Positions 8,110-17,098 of a stretch of DNA of 64,000 nt are shown in pieces. Source of the stretch: Rhizobium sp. J15 (GTDB taxonomy: Bacteria; Pseudomonadota; Alphaproteobacteria; Rhizobiales; Rhizobiaceae). The notes beneath the pieces are model-generated. The model was not told the DNA's origin, did not search any database, and saw only the letters and a list, made by a program, of their open reading frames with translations. Position numbers and translations under genes: made by a program. The stretch spans positions 1 to 64,000 of the forward strand of contig NZ_NWSX01000022.1 of NCBI RefSeq assembly GCF_002531825.1, written 5' to 3'. Positions within the stretch are counted from its first letter, which is position 1. Each line of letters opens with the position of its first letter.

Positions 8110-8262
8110 TCAATCATCCTTCAACGGAATATCGGCGGCCTCCTGGGCCGTCTGCTTGCTGCCCGGGCGAAGCGTGAACAGCACCGCGCCGACGAAAAAG
8201 GCCGCCATGGCCAGAAGGCCCCAGCTGTCGGCAAAGTGTCTCATTGCAGTGTAGGTTTCCAT
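8110..8262 (-). CDS. fixQ: FixQ/CcoQ, small cbb3 oxidase subunit
   Basis: 50 residues starting METYTAMRHFADSWGLL, with one membrane helix (about 10-32) and a polar tail. It has a good ribosome binding site (GAGGTGATCC before ATG) and sits between fixO and fixP. CcoQ stabilises the assembled oxidase. Size and location are exactly as expected for the family. Confidence 0.92.
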   Translation of the reverse strand: METYTAMRHFADSWGLLAMAAFFVGAVLFTLRPGSKQTAQEAADIPLKDD

Positions 8263-8270
8263 GGATCACC

Positions 8271-9005
8271 TCAGCGGTAGCCGGTCGCATCGTCGTAGGT
8301 CGAGAAATCGACCAGCGTGCCGAGCATTTGAAGGTAGGACACCAGAGCGTCCATTTCGGTCAGCCGGGCGGGATCGCCGTCGAAATCGCCGACCTTCGCC
8401 TTCGGATAGCGCGCAAGCAGGGCCGTCGTGTCGGCGTTGGGATCGGCCTGCGCCTTCATGTCGGCCTCGGCATTGGCCAGCATGTCGTCGTTATAGGGAA
8501 CGCCGACGTTCTCATTGGCCCTGAGGTCCATGCCGACATCCTTGACCGTCACTTCGTGCTCCCTGAGGAAGGCGTAGCTCGGCATGATCGATTCCGGCAC
8601 CACCGCCCGCGGCTCCGCAAGATGCTGAACGTGCCATTCGTTCGAGTAGCGGCCGCCGACGCGGGCAAGGTCCGGCCCGGTGCGCTTAGATCCCCACTGG
8701 AACGGATGGTCGTACATGGACTCGGCTGCGAGCGAATAGTGGCCGTAACGCTCCACCTCGTCGCGGAAAGGCCGGATCATCTGGCTGTGGCAGACATAGC
8801 AGCCTTCGCGGATGTAGATGTTGCGCCCGGCGAGTTCCAGCGGCGTATAGGGCCGCATGCCTTCCACCTTCTCGATCGTGTTCTGCAGATAGAACAGCGG
8901 GGCGATCTCGACGATGCCGCCGATGCTGACGACGAGCAGCGAGCCGACGAGCAGAAGCGTCGCGTTCTTTTCGAGGATCTGATGTTTATCAAGTATCGAT
9001 GCCAT
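8271..9005 (-). CDS. fixO: FixO/CcoO, monoheme cytochrome c subunit of cbb3 oxidase
   Basis: 244 residues. An N-terminal membrane anchor (about 14-36) precedes a periplasmic domain with a single heme site, CYVCHS (Cys69, Cys72, His73), and the family sequence REGCYVCHSQMIRPFRDE. FixO passes electrons from FixP to the FixN binuclear centre. GAGGTGAGAC before the ATG at 9005 is a good ribosome binding site, eight bases after the fixN stop. Nothing is missing or altered. Confidence 0.97.
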   Translation of the reverse strand: MASILDKHQILEKNATLLLVGSLLVVSIGGIVEIAPLFYLQNTIEKVEGMRPYTPLELAGRNIYIREGCYVCHSQMIRPFRDEVERYGHYSLAAESMYDHPFQWGSKRTGPDLARVGGRYSNEWHVQHLAEPRAVVPESIMPSYAFLREHEVTVKDVGMDLRANENVGVPYNDDMLANAEADMKAQADPNADTTALLARYPKAKVGDFDGDPARLTEMDALVSYLQMLGTLVDFSTYDDATGYR

Positions 9006-9013
9006 GTCTCACC

Positions 9014-10636
9014 TCATTCGGCGGGCTGTGCCTGGGGCACGAAAGTTGTCGGGATTGCCGCTTCGTCACGCAGCCGGCCGCGGATCGTCATGAACACGTT
9101 CCAGGCCATGACCAGGCCGCCTGCGAGGTAGAGCGCTCCGCCGACGGCGCGCAGCACGTAGTAAGGAATCATCGCCGCGACCGTTTCCGCGAAGGAGTAG
9201 ACGAGGAAGCCCTGGGAATTGTATTCGCGCCACATCAGCCCCTGCTGGATGCCGGCGACCCAAAGCACGGCGGCGTAGACGACGATTCCGAGGGTGGCGA
9301 GCCAGAAGTGCCAGTTGACCATCCGCAGGCTATAGAGACGCTCGCGTCCCCACAGCTTCGGCGTCAGGTAATAGACCGCGCCGAAGGTGATCATTCCCAC
9401 CCAGCCGAGCGCGCCCGAGTGCACGTGGCCGATCGTCCATTCGGTATAATGGCTGAGCGAGTTCACGGCTTTCACCGACATCATCGGGCCTTCGAAGGTC
9501 GACATGCCGTAGAAGGCGATGGCGACGATCATCATGCGGATGATGGGATCGGTGCGGATCTTGTCCCAGGCGCCCGAAAGGGTCATGAGGCCGTTGATCA
9601 TGCCGCCCCAGGAAGGCATCCACAGCATGACCGAGAAGACCATGCCGAGCGTCTGCGCCCAATCGGGCAGCGCGGTATAGTGCAGGTGATGCGGGCCGGC
9701 CCAGATATACATGAAGATCAGGGCCCAGAAGTGGATGATCGAAAGCCGGTAGGAATAGACCGGCCGGTTGGCCTGCTTCGGCACGAAATAGTACATCATG
9801 CCCAGGAAGCCGGCGGTCAGGAAAAAGCCGACGGCGTTGTGGCCGTACCACCATTGGGTCAGCGCATCCTGGACGCCCGAGAAGAGGGAATAGCTCTTCG
9901 AACCGAGGAAAGAGGCGGGAACTGCCAGGTTGTTGACCACGTGCAGCATCGCGATGGTGACGATGAAGCCGAGATAGAACCAGTTCGCCACATAGATATG
10001 CGGTTCTTTGCGCTTCAGGATCGTGCCGAGATAGACGGCGAGATAGGCGACCCAGACAACGGTCAGCCAGAGGTCGACATACCATTCGGGCTCGGCATAT
10101 TCGCGGGCCTGGGTGATGCCGAGGACATACCCGGTCGCAGCCATGACGATGAAGAGCTGGTAGCCCCAGAAGACGAACCAGGCGAGGCTGCCGCCGAAGA
10201 GGCGGGCACGACAGGTGCGCTGCACCACGTAGAACGACGTCATGATCAGCGCGTTGCCGCCGAAGGCGAAGATGACCGCGGAGGTGTGAACTGGCCGCAG
10301 CCTGCCGAAATTGAGATAGGGCGCGATGTTGAGGTCGGGGAAGGCGAGCTGCAGCGCCACCACGACGCCGACGAGGAAGCCGACCACACCCCAGAACACG
10401 GTGGCGATCAGGCCGTAGCGGATCACCTCATCGAAATAGCCGGAGGTGTCCAAGTTCCGCTGACGATCCGCCGGCGCGAAATCGACGTTCCTGACCAGCA
10501 GCACCGTTCCCACCAAAAGGCAGAAGCTCAGTATGCCCATATGGACCGCAAAGAGATGATCGTGCGCGAATGCGGCTCCCAGCAGCGCGAGAAACGCCGC
10601 GACCGCGACCACCATCGTTTCCGTCGTGTAATTCAT
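9014..10636 (-). CDS. fixN: FixN/CcoN, catalytic subunit of cbb3 oxidase
   Basis: 540 residues and about twelve membrane helices. This heme-copper oxidase subunit I binds heme b and the b3-CuB centre and reduces oxygen at very low concentrations. Histidine-rich helices include HTSAVIFAFGGNAL, YGHNAVGFF, GPHHLHYTALPDW and GHVHSGALGW, which carry the expected metal and heme ligands. It is the first gene of fixNOQP. Its start lies 86 bases from a complete FNR box, in an intergenic region shared divergently with fixK. Confidence 0.97.
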   Translation of the reverse strand: MNYTTETMVVAVAAFLALLGAAFAHDHLFAVHMGILSFCLLVGTVLLVRNVDFAPADRQRNLDTSGYFDEVIRYGLIATVFWGVVGFLVGVVVALQLAFPDLNIAPYLNFGRLRPVHTSAVIFAFGGNALIMTSFYVVQRTCRARLFGGSLAWFVFWGYQLFIVMAATGYVLGITQAREYAEPEWYVDLWLTVVWVAYLAVYLGTILKRKEPHIYVANWFYLGFIVTIAMLHVVNNLAVPASFLGSKSYSLFSGVQDALTQWWYGHNAVGFFLTAGFLGMMYYFVPKQANRPVYSYRLSIIHFWALIFMYIWAGPHHLHYTALPDWAQTLGMVFSVMLWMPSWGGMINGLMTLSGAWDKIRTDPIIRMMIVAIAFYGMSTFEGPMMSVKAVNSLSHYTEWTIGHVHSGALGWVGMITFGAVYYLTPKLWGRERLYSLRMVNWHFWLATLGIVVYAAVLWVAGIQQGLMWREYNSQGFLVYSFAETVAAMIPYYVLRAVGGALYLAGGLVMAWNVFMTIRGRLRDEAAIPTTFVPQAQPAE

Positions 10637-10722
10637 GATGTCGTCCCCAGTGCACAGACGACCGCCTCGCGGCCGGCTTTCGTACTTCGGGGCAGGACTG
10701 TCATGAAGCCGGGATCGGCTCC

Positions 10723-10736
10723 TTGATCTACATCAA
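10723..10736 (-). promoter_or_regulatory. FixK/FNR box before fixN
   Basis: TTGATCTACATCAA, a complete and nearly symmetric anaerobox 86 bases upstream of the fixN start. It lies 134 bases from fixK on the other side, so feedback on fixK is conceivable but less well placed. Confidence 0.88.
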
Positions 10737-10769
10737 ACGAGAGCTCCAAGGCGGGCGCGGATCGCCGCC

Positions 10770-10785
10770 GTTACACACTGTTACA
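10770..10785 (+). promoter_or_regulatory. K-box (FxkR-type operator) before fixK
   Basis: GTTACACACTGTTACA is a direct repeat GTTACA-N4-GTTACA, 84 bases before the fixK start. This matches the K-box described for the FxkR response regulator in the Rhizobium etli FixL-FixK cascade. The 10-base repeat period suits tandem binding of an OmpR-family protein. A candidate FxkR is encoded at 17571-18299. Confidence 0.75.
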
Positions 10786-10869
10786 AACTTTCACCCTTTG
10801 GCACCGTCCGCTCATTCCCATGTGACGCAGCGGCCTTCTTATGCAGTCACTGCAACGAGGGACAAGACG

Positions 10870-11601
10870 ATGCTGATGCAGAGCAACCATGCGTTCGAAA
10901 ATGCCGAGAAGACGAGCCAGGCGATCCACGCCGGCCCATCCCTGTCATCGCTTTTCCTGATGTCGGCAACGGAGATCGTTCCCGCCGGAAAAGCGATCTG
11001 CTGGGAGGGCGACAGCGCGCAGCACCTCTTCCAGGTTGAGGAAGGCGTCGTCCGCCTCCATCGAATCATCGGCGAAGGCCGGCGCGTGATCACGGCGTTT
11101 CATTTCGCCGGCGATCTCATCGGCGCATCGCTGCAAAACGACTTCCTGTTCACCGCGGAAGCCGTCACCGAATGCAAGATCCGCCGCATTTCGCGGAAAA
11201 GCTTTCACGAAGAGGTCGCCCGCTCGGATGCTCTCGGGCCGGCCTATATCTCCCTGCTTTGCCAGGAGGCAGCCGCCGCCCACGAACAGATGGTGCTCCT
11301 GTCGAAGAAGAATGCCGAGGAGCGCCTGTGCAGCTTCATCGTCAAGCTTGCCTCTCGCCGCAATCCCCAGCCCCGACCGGGCCTGCTGCGCGTGCCGATG
11401 AACCGGCAGGACATTGCGGACCATCTTGGGCTGACCATCGAAACCGTGTCTCGCACCATCACCAAGCTCGCATCGCGAAACATCGTCAGCCCGGAAGGCC
11501 GGCACGACCTGCGCATCGTCAATCTCGCCCGCCTCAAGCAGCTGTCCGGCGACGCTGATGATTTTTCGAAGGAAACCTGTCATAGGGTCAACCTGCATTG
11601 A
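10870..11601 (+). CDS. fixK: FixK, Crp/Fnr activator of micro-oxic genes
   Basis: 243 residues: cyclic-nucleotide-fold sensor domain (about 30-145), dimer helix, and a winged helix with the FixK/FNR recognition sequence DIADHLGLTIETVSRTITKL (about 193-212). The Glu and Arg of ETVSR contact TTGA half-sites. No N-terminal Cys cluster is present, so activity is probably set by expression rather than by an iron-sulfur oxygen sensor. GAGGGACAAGACG precedes the ATG at 10870. The stop overlaps the fixL start (TGATG), so sensor and activator are co-translated. The K-box at 10770-10785 implies control by the FxkR-like regulator. Confidence 0.9.
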   Translation: MLMQSNHAFENAEKTSQAIHAGPSLSSLFLMSATEIVPAGKAICWEGDSAQHLFQVEEGVVRLHRIIGEGRRVITAFHFAGDLIGASLQNDFLFTAEAVTECKIRRISRKSFHEEVARSDALGPAYISLLCQEAAAAHEQMVLLSKKNAEERLCSFIVKLASRRNPQPRPGLLRVPMNRQDIADHLGLTIETVSRTITKLASRNIVSPEGRHDLRIVNLARLKQLSGDADDFSKETCHRVNLH

Positions 11602-13553
11602 TGCAACAAGCCGCAGGACCGACGTTCATGCCCCATCGCCTCGTCTCGCCGAGAACCGCATCGCAGCAGGAGCTGGATGCAATGGTGCATGTGCTCGATG
11701 GAGCCGACATTCTCGTCCACCGCTTCGATGGAACAATCACGCACTGGTCCATCGGCTGCGAGAACATGTATGGCTGGGCTAGGGAAGAGGCGGTCGGCGA
11801 GCAGGTCTACGAGTTGCTGGCGACGAAATTTCCCGAACCGGCGGAAAACATCCGCGACCAGCTGAAATCGCGCGGCTTCTGGCAAGGCGAAATCATTCAT
11901 CGCCACAAGAGCGGACACGACATTCATGTCGCCTCCCGCTGCGTGCTGGTCAATCTGCCCGACGGCGAACTTGCCGTCATCCAGACGAACAGCGACGTCT
12001 CAGCACTGAGACGGGCTCAGGAAGCGGTCAAATCCCGCGAGGCTCATCTCAGTTCGATCCTCGATACCGTCCCTGATGCGATGGTGGTGATCGACCATAA
12101 GGGAATGGTGCTGTCATTCAGCAAGGCGGCCGAGAAACTCTTCGGAATGCCTGCTGAGCAGATCTGCGGCCGCAACGTCAGCAATCTGATGCCGAATCCC
12201 TATCGCGACGCTCACGACGGCTATATCGACCATTATCTCGACACGGGCGAGAAACGCATCATCGGCTACGGACGCGTTGTGACGGGACAGCGGGCCGACG
12301 GCTCGCAATTTCCCATGGAACTGCATGTCGGCGAGGCGACCGCCAACGGCGAGCGGATCTTCACCGGTTTCGTCCGGGATCTGACGAGCCGTTTCAGGAT
12401 CGAAGAGGATCTTCGCCAGGCGCAGAAGATGGAGGCGATCGGCCAGCTGACCGGAGGCCTCGCGCATGACTTCAACAATCTGCTGACCGTCATCAGCGGC
12501 AATCTGGAAATGATCGAGGACAAGCTGCCGCCCGGCAGCCTCCGCGACATACTCAAGGAAGCCCAGTCCGCAGCACAGGACGGCGCGGTGCTGACGGGCC
12601 AGCTGCTCGCCTTCGGCCGGCGTCAGCCGTTGAATCCGAAGCATGCGGATCTCGGCCAGCTCCTCGGCGGCTTCTCCGACCTGCTCCGACGCACGCTCGG
12701 CGAGAACATCAAGCTGTCGACCGTCATCGACGGATCGGGCCTCGATGTCCTCGTCGACAGCTCGCAGCTTCAGAACGCGATTCTGAACATCGCCCTGAAT
12801 GCAAGGGATGCCATGCCGAAGGGCGGCAGTCTCACGACCACGATTTCGCGGGTCCATCTCGATGCCGATTATGCGAAAATGTACCCGGAGGTGCGTAGCG
12901 GCAACTTCGTGCTCGTCACCATGACGGATACCGGCACGGGCATGACCGAGGAGGTCAAGAAGCGCGCGATCGAACCGTTTTTCACCACCAAGGAAGTCGG
13001 CTCGGGCACGGGGCTCGGCCTCAGCATGGTCTATGGTTTCGTCAAGCAATCGGGCGGGCATCTCCAGCTTTACAGCGAGGTGGAACGCGGCACGACGGTC
13101 AGGATCTATCTGCCGGCTGTCAATGGGGCGAAGCCTCCGGAGTCGGCGCCGGATCAGGGTAGTGGCGAGAGCCAATTGCCGCGCGGGGACGAAACGGTGC
13201 TCGTCGTCGAGGACGACGCTCGCGTCCGCCGCGTGGCCGTCGCCAGGCTCGCTTCGATGGGCTATACGGTGCGCGAAGCCGAAAACGGCCATCGTGCTCT
13301 CGATCTCCTGAAGGAGAATCCCGACATCGCACTCCTGTTCACCGACATCGTCATGCCCGGCGGCATCACCGGCGACGAACTCGCGCGCGAGGTGCGGCTT
13401 TTGCGGCCCGACATCGCGGTCCTGTTCACTTCGGGATATTCCGAGCCGGGCGTTGCGGGCAAGGGCATCGTCCCCGGCGCACAGTGGCTGTGCAAGCCCT
13501 ATACGGCAAGGGACCTGGCAGTGAAGATCCGCGAGCTTCTCGACGCCATGTAA
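11601..13553 (+). CDS. fixL: Hybrid FixL, heme-PAS oxygen-sensing kinase with receiver domain
   Basis: 650 residues. Domains are PAS-A (about 27-140), PAS-B (about 148-262), HisKA with phospho-acceptor His289 (LAHDFNN), HATPase (about 385-505, NARDAM and GTGLGLSM), and a C-terminal receiver with Asp582 (LLFTDIVMPGG). PAS-B carries the FixL heme pocket: YRDAHDGY with proximal His205, and EKRIIG...RVVTGQRADGS. Heme-bound oxygen would switch the kinase off. There are no membrane helices. The receiver marks it as the hybrid FixL of the R. etli/R. leguminosarum type, which signals to FxkR instead of FixJ. The ATG at 11601 overlaps the fixK stop. No FixJ is seen in the window. Confidence 0.93.
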   Translation: MQQAAGPTFMPHRLVSPRTASQQELDAMVHVLDGADILVHRFDGTITHWSIGCENMYGWAREEAVGEQVYELLATKFPEPAENIRDQLKSRGFWQGEIIHRHKSGHDIHVASRCVLVNLPDGELAVIQTNSDVSALRRAQEAVKSREAHLSSILDTVPDAMVVIDHKGMVLSFSKAAEKLFGMPAEQICGRNVSNLMPNPYRDAHDGYIDHYLDTGEKRIIGYGRVVTGQRADGSQFPMELHVGEATANGERIFTGFVRDLTSRFRIEEDLRQAQKMEAIGQLTGGLAHDFNNLLTVISGNLEMIEDKLPPGSLRDILKEAQSAAQDGAVLTGQLLAFGRRQPLNPKHADLGQLLGGFSDLLRRTLGENIKLSTVIDGSGLDVLVDSSQLQNAILNIALNARDAMPKGGSLTTTISRVHLDADYAKMYPEVRSGNFVLVTMTDTGTGMTEEVKKRAIEPFFTTKEVGSGTGLGLSMVYGFVKQSGGHLQLYSEVERGTTVRIYLPAVNGAKPPESAPDQGSGESQLPRGDETVLVVEDDARVRRVAVARLASMGYTVREAENGHRALDLLKENPDIALLFTDIVMPGGITGDELAREVRLLRPDIAVLFTSGYSEPGVAGKGIVPGAQWLCKPYTARDLAVKIRELLDAM

Positions 13554-13681
13554 CCTGCCTTACAGCTATCTCGTATTTCGCGCTGACGTTCAGCCAAGTT
13601 ACGCTGCCCATGCGAGGCAGCGTATCTCGTTCAGCGTCACGCAAGCGGCAGAAACCCGAATTGCCGGCTTTTCTTTCGAAT

Positions 13682-13695
13682 TTGACGGGCATCAA
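13682..13695 (+). promoter_or_regulatory. FixK/FNR box before the pseudoazurin gene
   Basis: TTGACGGGCATCAA matches TTGA-N6-TCAA, 71 bases before the pseudoazurin start at 13767. The rest of 13554-13766 shows no gene. Confidence 0.75.
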
Positions 13696-13766
13696 AGAAG
13701 CCGCATCCGGCATCTCCTAAAGAGGTTCATGAGGCTGATCGAGCCTCGCAGAACAGGAGATTGCAA

Positions 13767-14207
13767 ATGCTGAAATTCGGTCTGATCGCTGCAGCGGCAG
13801 CCTTGATTGCCTCGGCAGCGCCGCTGATGGCCGCCGACCACCAGGTTCAGATGCTCAATAAGGGTGCCGACGGCGCGATGGTGTTCGAGCCCGGCTTCCT
13901 CAAGATTGCACCCGGCGACACCGTCACTTTCGTTCCCACCGACAAGAGCCACAATGTCGAGACCTTCAAGGGCCTCATTCCGGATGGCGTCGCCGAATTC
14001 AAATCCAAGCCGAACGAACAGTATCAGGCGAAATTCGATGCCCCGGGCGCCTATGTGCTGAAATGCACGCCGCATGTCGGCATGGGCATGATTGCCCTGA
14101 TCCAGGTCGGCGACAGCCCGGCCAATCTCGAAGCGATCAAGACCGCGAAAGTGCCGAACATGGTGCGCAAGCGGCTCGATGCCGATCTCGCGCATATCAC
14201 CCAATAA
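13767..14207 (+). CDS. pseudoazurin, periplasmic blue copper protein
   Basis: 146 residues with a 22-residue signal peptide ending AAPLMAA and a cupredoxin domain. Type 1 copper ligands are His62 (KSHNVE), Cys100, His103 and Met108 (LKCTPHVGMGM), with the C+3 and C+8 spacing of pseudoazurin. It carries electrons to periplasmic reductases or oxidases. A good candidate partner here is the cbb3 branch; no nitrite or nitrous oxide reductase is present in the window. AGGAGA lies before the ATG at 13767. The same gene follows fixL in R. leguminosarum. Expression is likely FixK-dependent. Confidence 0.93.
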   Translation: MLKFGLIAAAAALIASAAPLMAADHQVQMLNKGADGAMVFEPGFLKIAPGDTVTFVPTDKSHNVETFKGLIPDGVAEFKSKPNEQYQAKFDAPGAYVLKCTPHVGMGMIALIQVGDSPANLEAIKTAKVPNMVRKRLDADLAHITQ

Positions 14208-14218
14208 TGATCGGCCGG

Positions 14219-14250
14219 TGCGGGCGGGCGCGCTTGCGCGCCATCCCGCA
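14219..14250 (+). terminator. GC-rich hairpin after the pseudoazurin gene
   Basis: An outer stem TGCGGG/CCCGCA encloses a perfect inner stem GGCGCGC/GCGCGCC with a two-base loop, 12 bases after the stop. No T-run follows, so it may stabilise the 3' end rather than terminate by itself. Confidence 0.5.
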
Positions 14251-14344
14251 TGATTGGAAGGCGGCCTGACGGAATGACGACGAGGGCCGGTTCAACCAAA
14301 GCGTCACCTTGCCAAGAAGAGACAACCGACACATCTTCTTGCCT

Positions 14345-14848
14345 ATGAACAAGGCGTCGACGCTCCTGTCCCAGCTTGCCGACCATGCCGAGACGATCCT
14401 CTTCGGCAAGGCCATGGAGCAATTCGGTGCGCTTTGCCTGCGGGAAGGACCAGGCGGCAGTTTCGAGGTTCTGCTCATCACGACGCGCGAAACCGGGCGG
14501 TGGACCATCCCGAAGGGCTGGCCGATCAAGGGGCTTGCACCGCGTAAGGTAGCCGAGCGCGAGGCCTGGGAAGAGGCAGGAGTGAAGGGACGGGCGAAGA
14601 AACGCGCTTTCGGCTGTTTCTCCTATCTCAAGACGCTCCAGGACGGCAGACAGGTGCCGTCCTTCGTGACAGTTCACATCTTGATCGTTCGCCGCACCAA
14701 GGCCAATTTCCCGGAGCGCCGAGAGCGCAAGCTCGCCTGGATGCCGCCCCTCGAGGCTGCGTCACTGGTGAACGAGCCGGAATTGAAAAGCCTTTTCCGG
14801 CGCGTCGAGCGGCGGGCGCTTCCCGCGAGCCTGCGGCCGAATTTCTAG
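14345..14848 (+). CDS. Nudix hydrolase
   Basis: 167 residues. The sequence WTIPKGWPIKGLAPRKVAER followed by EAWEEAGVKG is the Nudix region of the rhizobial diadenosine/diphosphoinositol-phosphohydrolase-like group, in which the first Glu of the classic box is replaced; the REAWEEAG core with metal-binding glutamates is intact. The substrate is unknown and is probably a nucleoside diphosphate linked to another group. The ATG at 14345 has no clear ribosome binding site. The gene is convergent with the next one, with ten bases between stops. Confidence 0.85.
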   Translation: MNKASTLLSQLADHAETILFGKAMEQFGALCLREGPGGSFEVLLITTRETGRWTIPKGWPIKGLAPRKVAEREAWEEAGVKGRAKKRAFGCFSYLKTLQDGRQVPSFVTVHILIVRRTKANFPERRERKLAWMPPLEAASLVNEPELKSLFRRVERRALPASLRPNF

Positions 14849-14858
14849 CGCGGCGCTC

Positions 14859-15347
14859 TCAAGCCGCTTCCGTCCGCTCGATCGCCGCCTCCAAAAGCGC
14901 TGCGGCCTCCATCGTCCGCCGCACCAGGCTGATGATTTCGCGTTCCGACCTGACATGGCCGCGCACCGAGCAGAAGAACGAGCGCAGCTGGTATCCGACC
15001 GCTTCCGAGGAGAGCCGGCAGCGCCCCTCCCCCAGGCTTTCCACCGTGACGACCACGTCCCGTGCGGCGCCATGATCGAACAGCCGCCCTGCCCGCCGGC
15101 GTTCTTCCGCCTCGGCTTTTTCCCCAGCCTCCATGATCAGGCCGAGCCCGGACGGGATCAGCCGTTCTTCCAGCTCATGCGCCGTCAGCAGCAGCGGAAC
15201 CAGCCCGCTTGAAATACGGCCGCAAAGGCCCTCGTCTATGTGACATGGCAGAAAATCGGCGATTGCCTGGAGCACGTCGCACCACGACATCAGCTGGTCG
15301 TAGCAGCGTTCGAGTTCGATGAAATCGATCGGGATCGGCTTCTTCAT
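14859..15347 (-). CDS. hypothetical helical protein, possibly hemerythrin-like
   Basis: 162 residues, predicted mostly helical and soluble. I do not recognise the family with certainty. His and Glu residues occur in pairs that suit a hemerythrin HHE fold (CHIDE, AHELEERL, GHVRSERE), which could bind a di-iron centre and oxygen. That is inference from motif spacing only. AGAGG precedes ATG at 15347; a GTG one codon earlier is the alternative. The gene lies 45 bases after hemN on the same strand and probably shares its transcript, which would put it in the micro-oxic regulon. Confidence 0.6.
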   Translation of the reverse strand: MKKPIPIDFIELERCYDQLMSWCDVLQAIADFLPCHIDEGLCGRISSGLVPLLLTAHELEERLIPSGLGLIMEAGEKAEAEERRRAGRLFDHGAARDVVVTVESLGEGRCRLSSEAVGYQLRSFFCSVRGHVRSEREIISLVRRTMEAAALLEAAIERTEAA

Positions 15348-15392
15348 CACATTACCTCTGCATGAACGGGCTGGCGGCGAGGCGGAATTGCT

Positions 15393-16745
15393 TCAGGCCG
15401 CCTTGCTGTGCGTGCGCCCATGCGAGCCGAAATAGGCGTCGAATGCCGCCGCGACGGCGCGGACCATGAAGCGCGCCTCCTGGGATACGACGATCCGCTC
15501 GCCGCTGACCGTCACGACGCCGTCGGCCACGAGTTCGCCCAGCCGGTCGTTGCGCTCGACGAGGAAGCCCGCGTCGAAACCCGAGCCGCGGCTTACCTTT
15601 CCGAGATCGACTTCGAAATCGCACATCAGCCTTTCGATGATCTTCGCCCGAAGCTTGTCCTCTACGCTGAAAAGATACCCCTTGGCCGTCGGCAGCACGC
15701 CGGAGGCGACCCGCTCGGCGTAGAGGCCCAGAGGCACGTGGTTCTGCATATAGCCGGTCGGCAGCCGCCCGATCGCGGATGCGCCGAGGCCGATGAGGCT
15801 GTCGCAGTCATCCGTGGTATAGCCCTGAAAGTTTCTTCTGAGCGTGCCGCTCTGCGCGGCGAGCGCCAGCTGATCCTCCGGCAGCGCAAAATGATCGAGC
15901 CCGACGCGCTGATAGCCGGCTTTCAGAAGCTCCTCGGCAATGGCTTCCGCCTGTTCGTTGCGCTGTTTAGCATCCGGCAGCGAGGCTTCGTCGATCAGGC
16001 GCTGATGCTTCTTGAAGGCGGGCACGTGGGCGTATCCGAAAACGGCGAACCGTTCGGGACGCAGCTCCGCGGCCAGGCGGACCGTTTCGACGCAGGATTG
16101 CACGGTCTGTTTCGGAAGGCCGTAAATCAGGTCAAAATTGATGCTGGTCACACCTGCCGAACGCAGGCCGACGACCGCCCTTTCCGTCTGCTCGAAGGAT
16201 TGCAGCCGGTTGATGGCCGCCTGCACGACCGGATCGAAGCTCTGGACGCCGAGGCTTGCGCGATCGACGCCGTTTTCGCCGAGCGCCTCGATCATCGGCG
16301 CCGCTAATGTGCGCGGGTCGATCTCGACTGCGACGCTAGCATCGGCCTCGAAAGCGAAGGCGCTCCTGAGCTTTGCCATCAGGTCGGAAAATTCCTGCGG
16401 CTTCATGATCGTCGGCGTGCCGCCGCCGAAATGCACGTTCCTGACCGGCACATCGTTGCCGGCGGCGAAGGAGACGAGCTCGATCTCCTCCTTCATCACG
16501 TCAAGATAGTCGACGACTGGGGCGTCCTGCCGGGTGATGGTCGTGTGACAGCCGCAGTACCAGCACATCGAACGGCAGAAGGGCACGTGGAGATAGACGG
16601 AAACCGGCCCGGCCCTTCCGATATCGGCCAAGCCGCTTGCATAGTCATCCGGCCCGACAGCAGCAGAAAAAGCCGGCGCCGTCGGGTAACTCGTGTAACG
16701 CGGAAGCCGCGAATCGCCGTATTTGGCGACCAGATCATCGGACAT
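15393..16745 (-). CDS. hemN: oxygen-independent coproporphyrinogen III dehydrogenase
   Basis: 450 residues, a radical SAM enzyme that makes protoporphyrinogen IX when oxygen is too scarce for HemF. The cluster motif is CRSMCWYCGC (CxxxCxxC plus one Cys), preceded by VSVYLHVPFC. Downstream are HFGGGTPT, EIDPR and SLGVQSFDP, all typical of HemN. A C-terminal HemN domain is present. The start at 16745 (MSDDLVAKYG) fits the family; an ATG six codons upstream is possible. An imperfect FNR box lies 58 bases upstream. Together with hemA at the window edge it gives micro-oxic heme supply for the cbb3 cytochromes. Confidence 0.94.
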   Translation of the reverse strand: MSDDLVAKYGDSRLPRYTSYPTAPAFSAAVGPDDYASGLADIGRAGPVSVYLHVPFCRSMCWYCGCHTTITRQDAPVVDYLDVMKEEIELVSFAAGNDVPVRNVHFGGGTPTIMKPQEFSDLMAKLRSAFAFEADASVAVEIDPRTLAAPMIEALGENGVDRASLGVQSFDPVVQAAINRLQSFEQTERAVVGLRSAGVTSINFDLIYGLPKQTVQSCVETVRLAAELRPERFAVFGYAHVPAFKKHQRLIDEASLPDAKQRNEQAEAIAEELLKAGYQRVGLDHFALPEDQLALAAQSGTLRRNFQGYTTDDCDSLIGLGASAIGRLPTGYMQNHVPLGLYAERVASGVLPTAKGYLFSVEDKLRAKIIERLMCDFEVDLGKVSRGSGFDAGFLVERNDRLGELVADGVVTVSGERIVVSQEARFMVRAVAAAFDAYFGSHGRTHSKAA

Positions 16746-16802
16746 TGTCACATCCCCATTCAAAAGCAGGATGCTTTATGACCGCCGGCCACGAGGCCTT
16801 CC

Positions 16803-16816
16803 TTGTCCCAGATCAA
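16803..16816 (-). promoter_or_regulatory. imperfect FixK/FNR box before hemN
   Basis: TTGTCCCAGATCAA has one mismatch in the first half-site (TTGT for TTGA) and a complete second half-site. It lies 57 bases upstream of the hemN start, a normal location for activation. Confidence 0.5.
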
Positions 16817-17015
16817 TGATGATGTCTTAGCCAGGGAAATCATCCGGATATTTGTCCGCTGTATCGATGTCCGCCGCTGCCGCCCGCCGAGCGGCATCCC
16901 CCCGCTCCGCGCGCCGGCTCCCGGCGACCGTTTGCTGATCGCCAGCGATCGCCTCGGCAGTTGGTCCGGTCGCTGTCTTTGCCTGAACTACCTTGGCTGC
17001 GGCCGCTAACGCCGC

Positions 17016-17029
17016 TTGATCGAGGTCAA
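17016..17029 (+). promoter_or_regulatory. FixK/FNR box before the gene at 17099
   Basis: TTGATCGAGGTCAA, a full TTGA-N6-TCAA match 69 bases before the start at 17099. The remaining hemN-to-17099 intergenic sequence (16746-17098) holds no supported gene; a minus-strand frame at 16827-17078 lacks a ribosome binding site. Confidence 0.72.
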
Positions 17030-17098
17030 AAGCTTCCCGGCGCCGGTATCGTAACGTTGGAGACGAACGCGGCGGCAACCTATGACAGGAGCGATGGA

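Noticed and set aside
16827..17078. A minus-strand frame between hemN and the gene at 17099
   Set aside because: It has no ribosome binding site, a low-complexity Ala/Arg-rich product, and two FNR boxes overlap or flank it.
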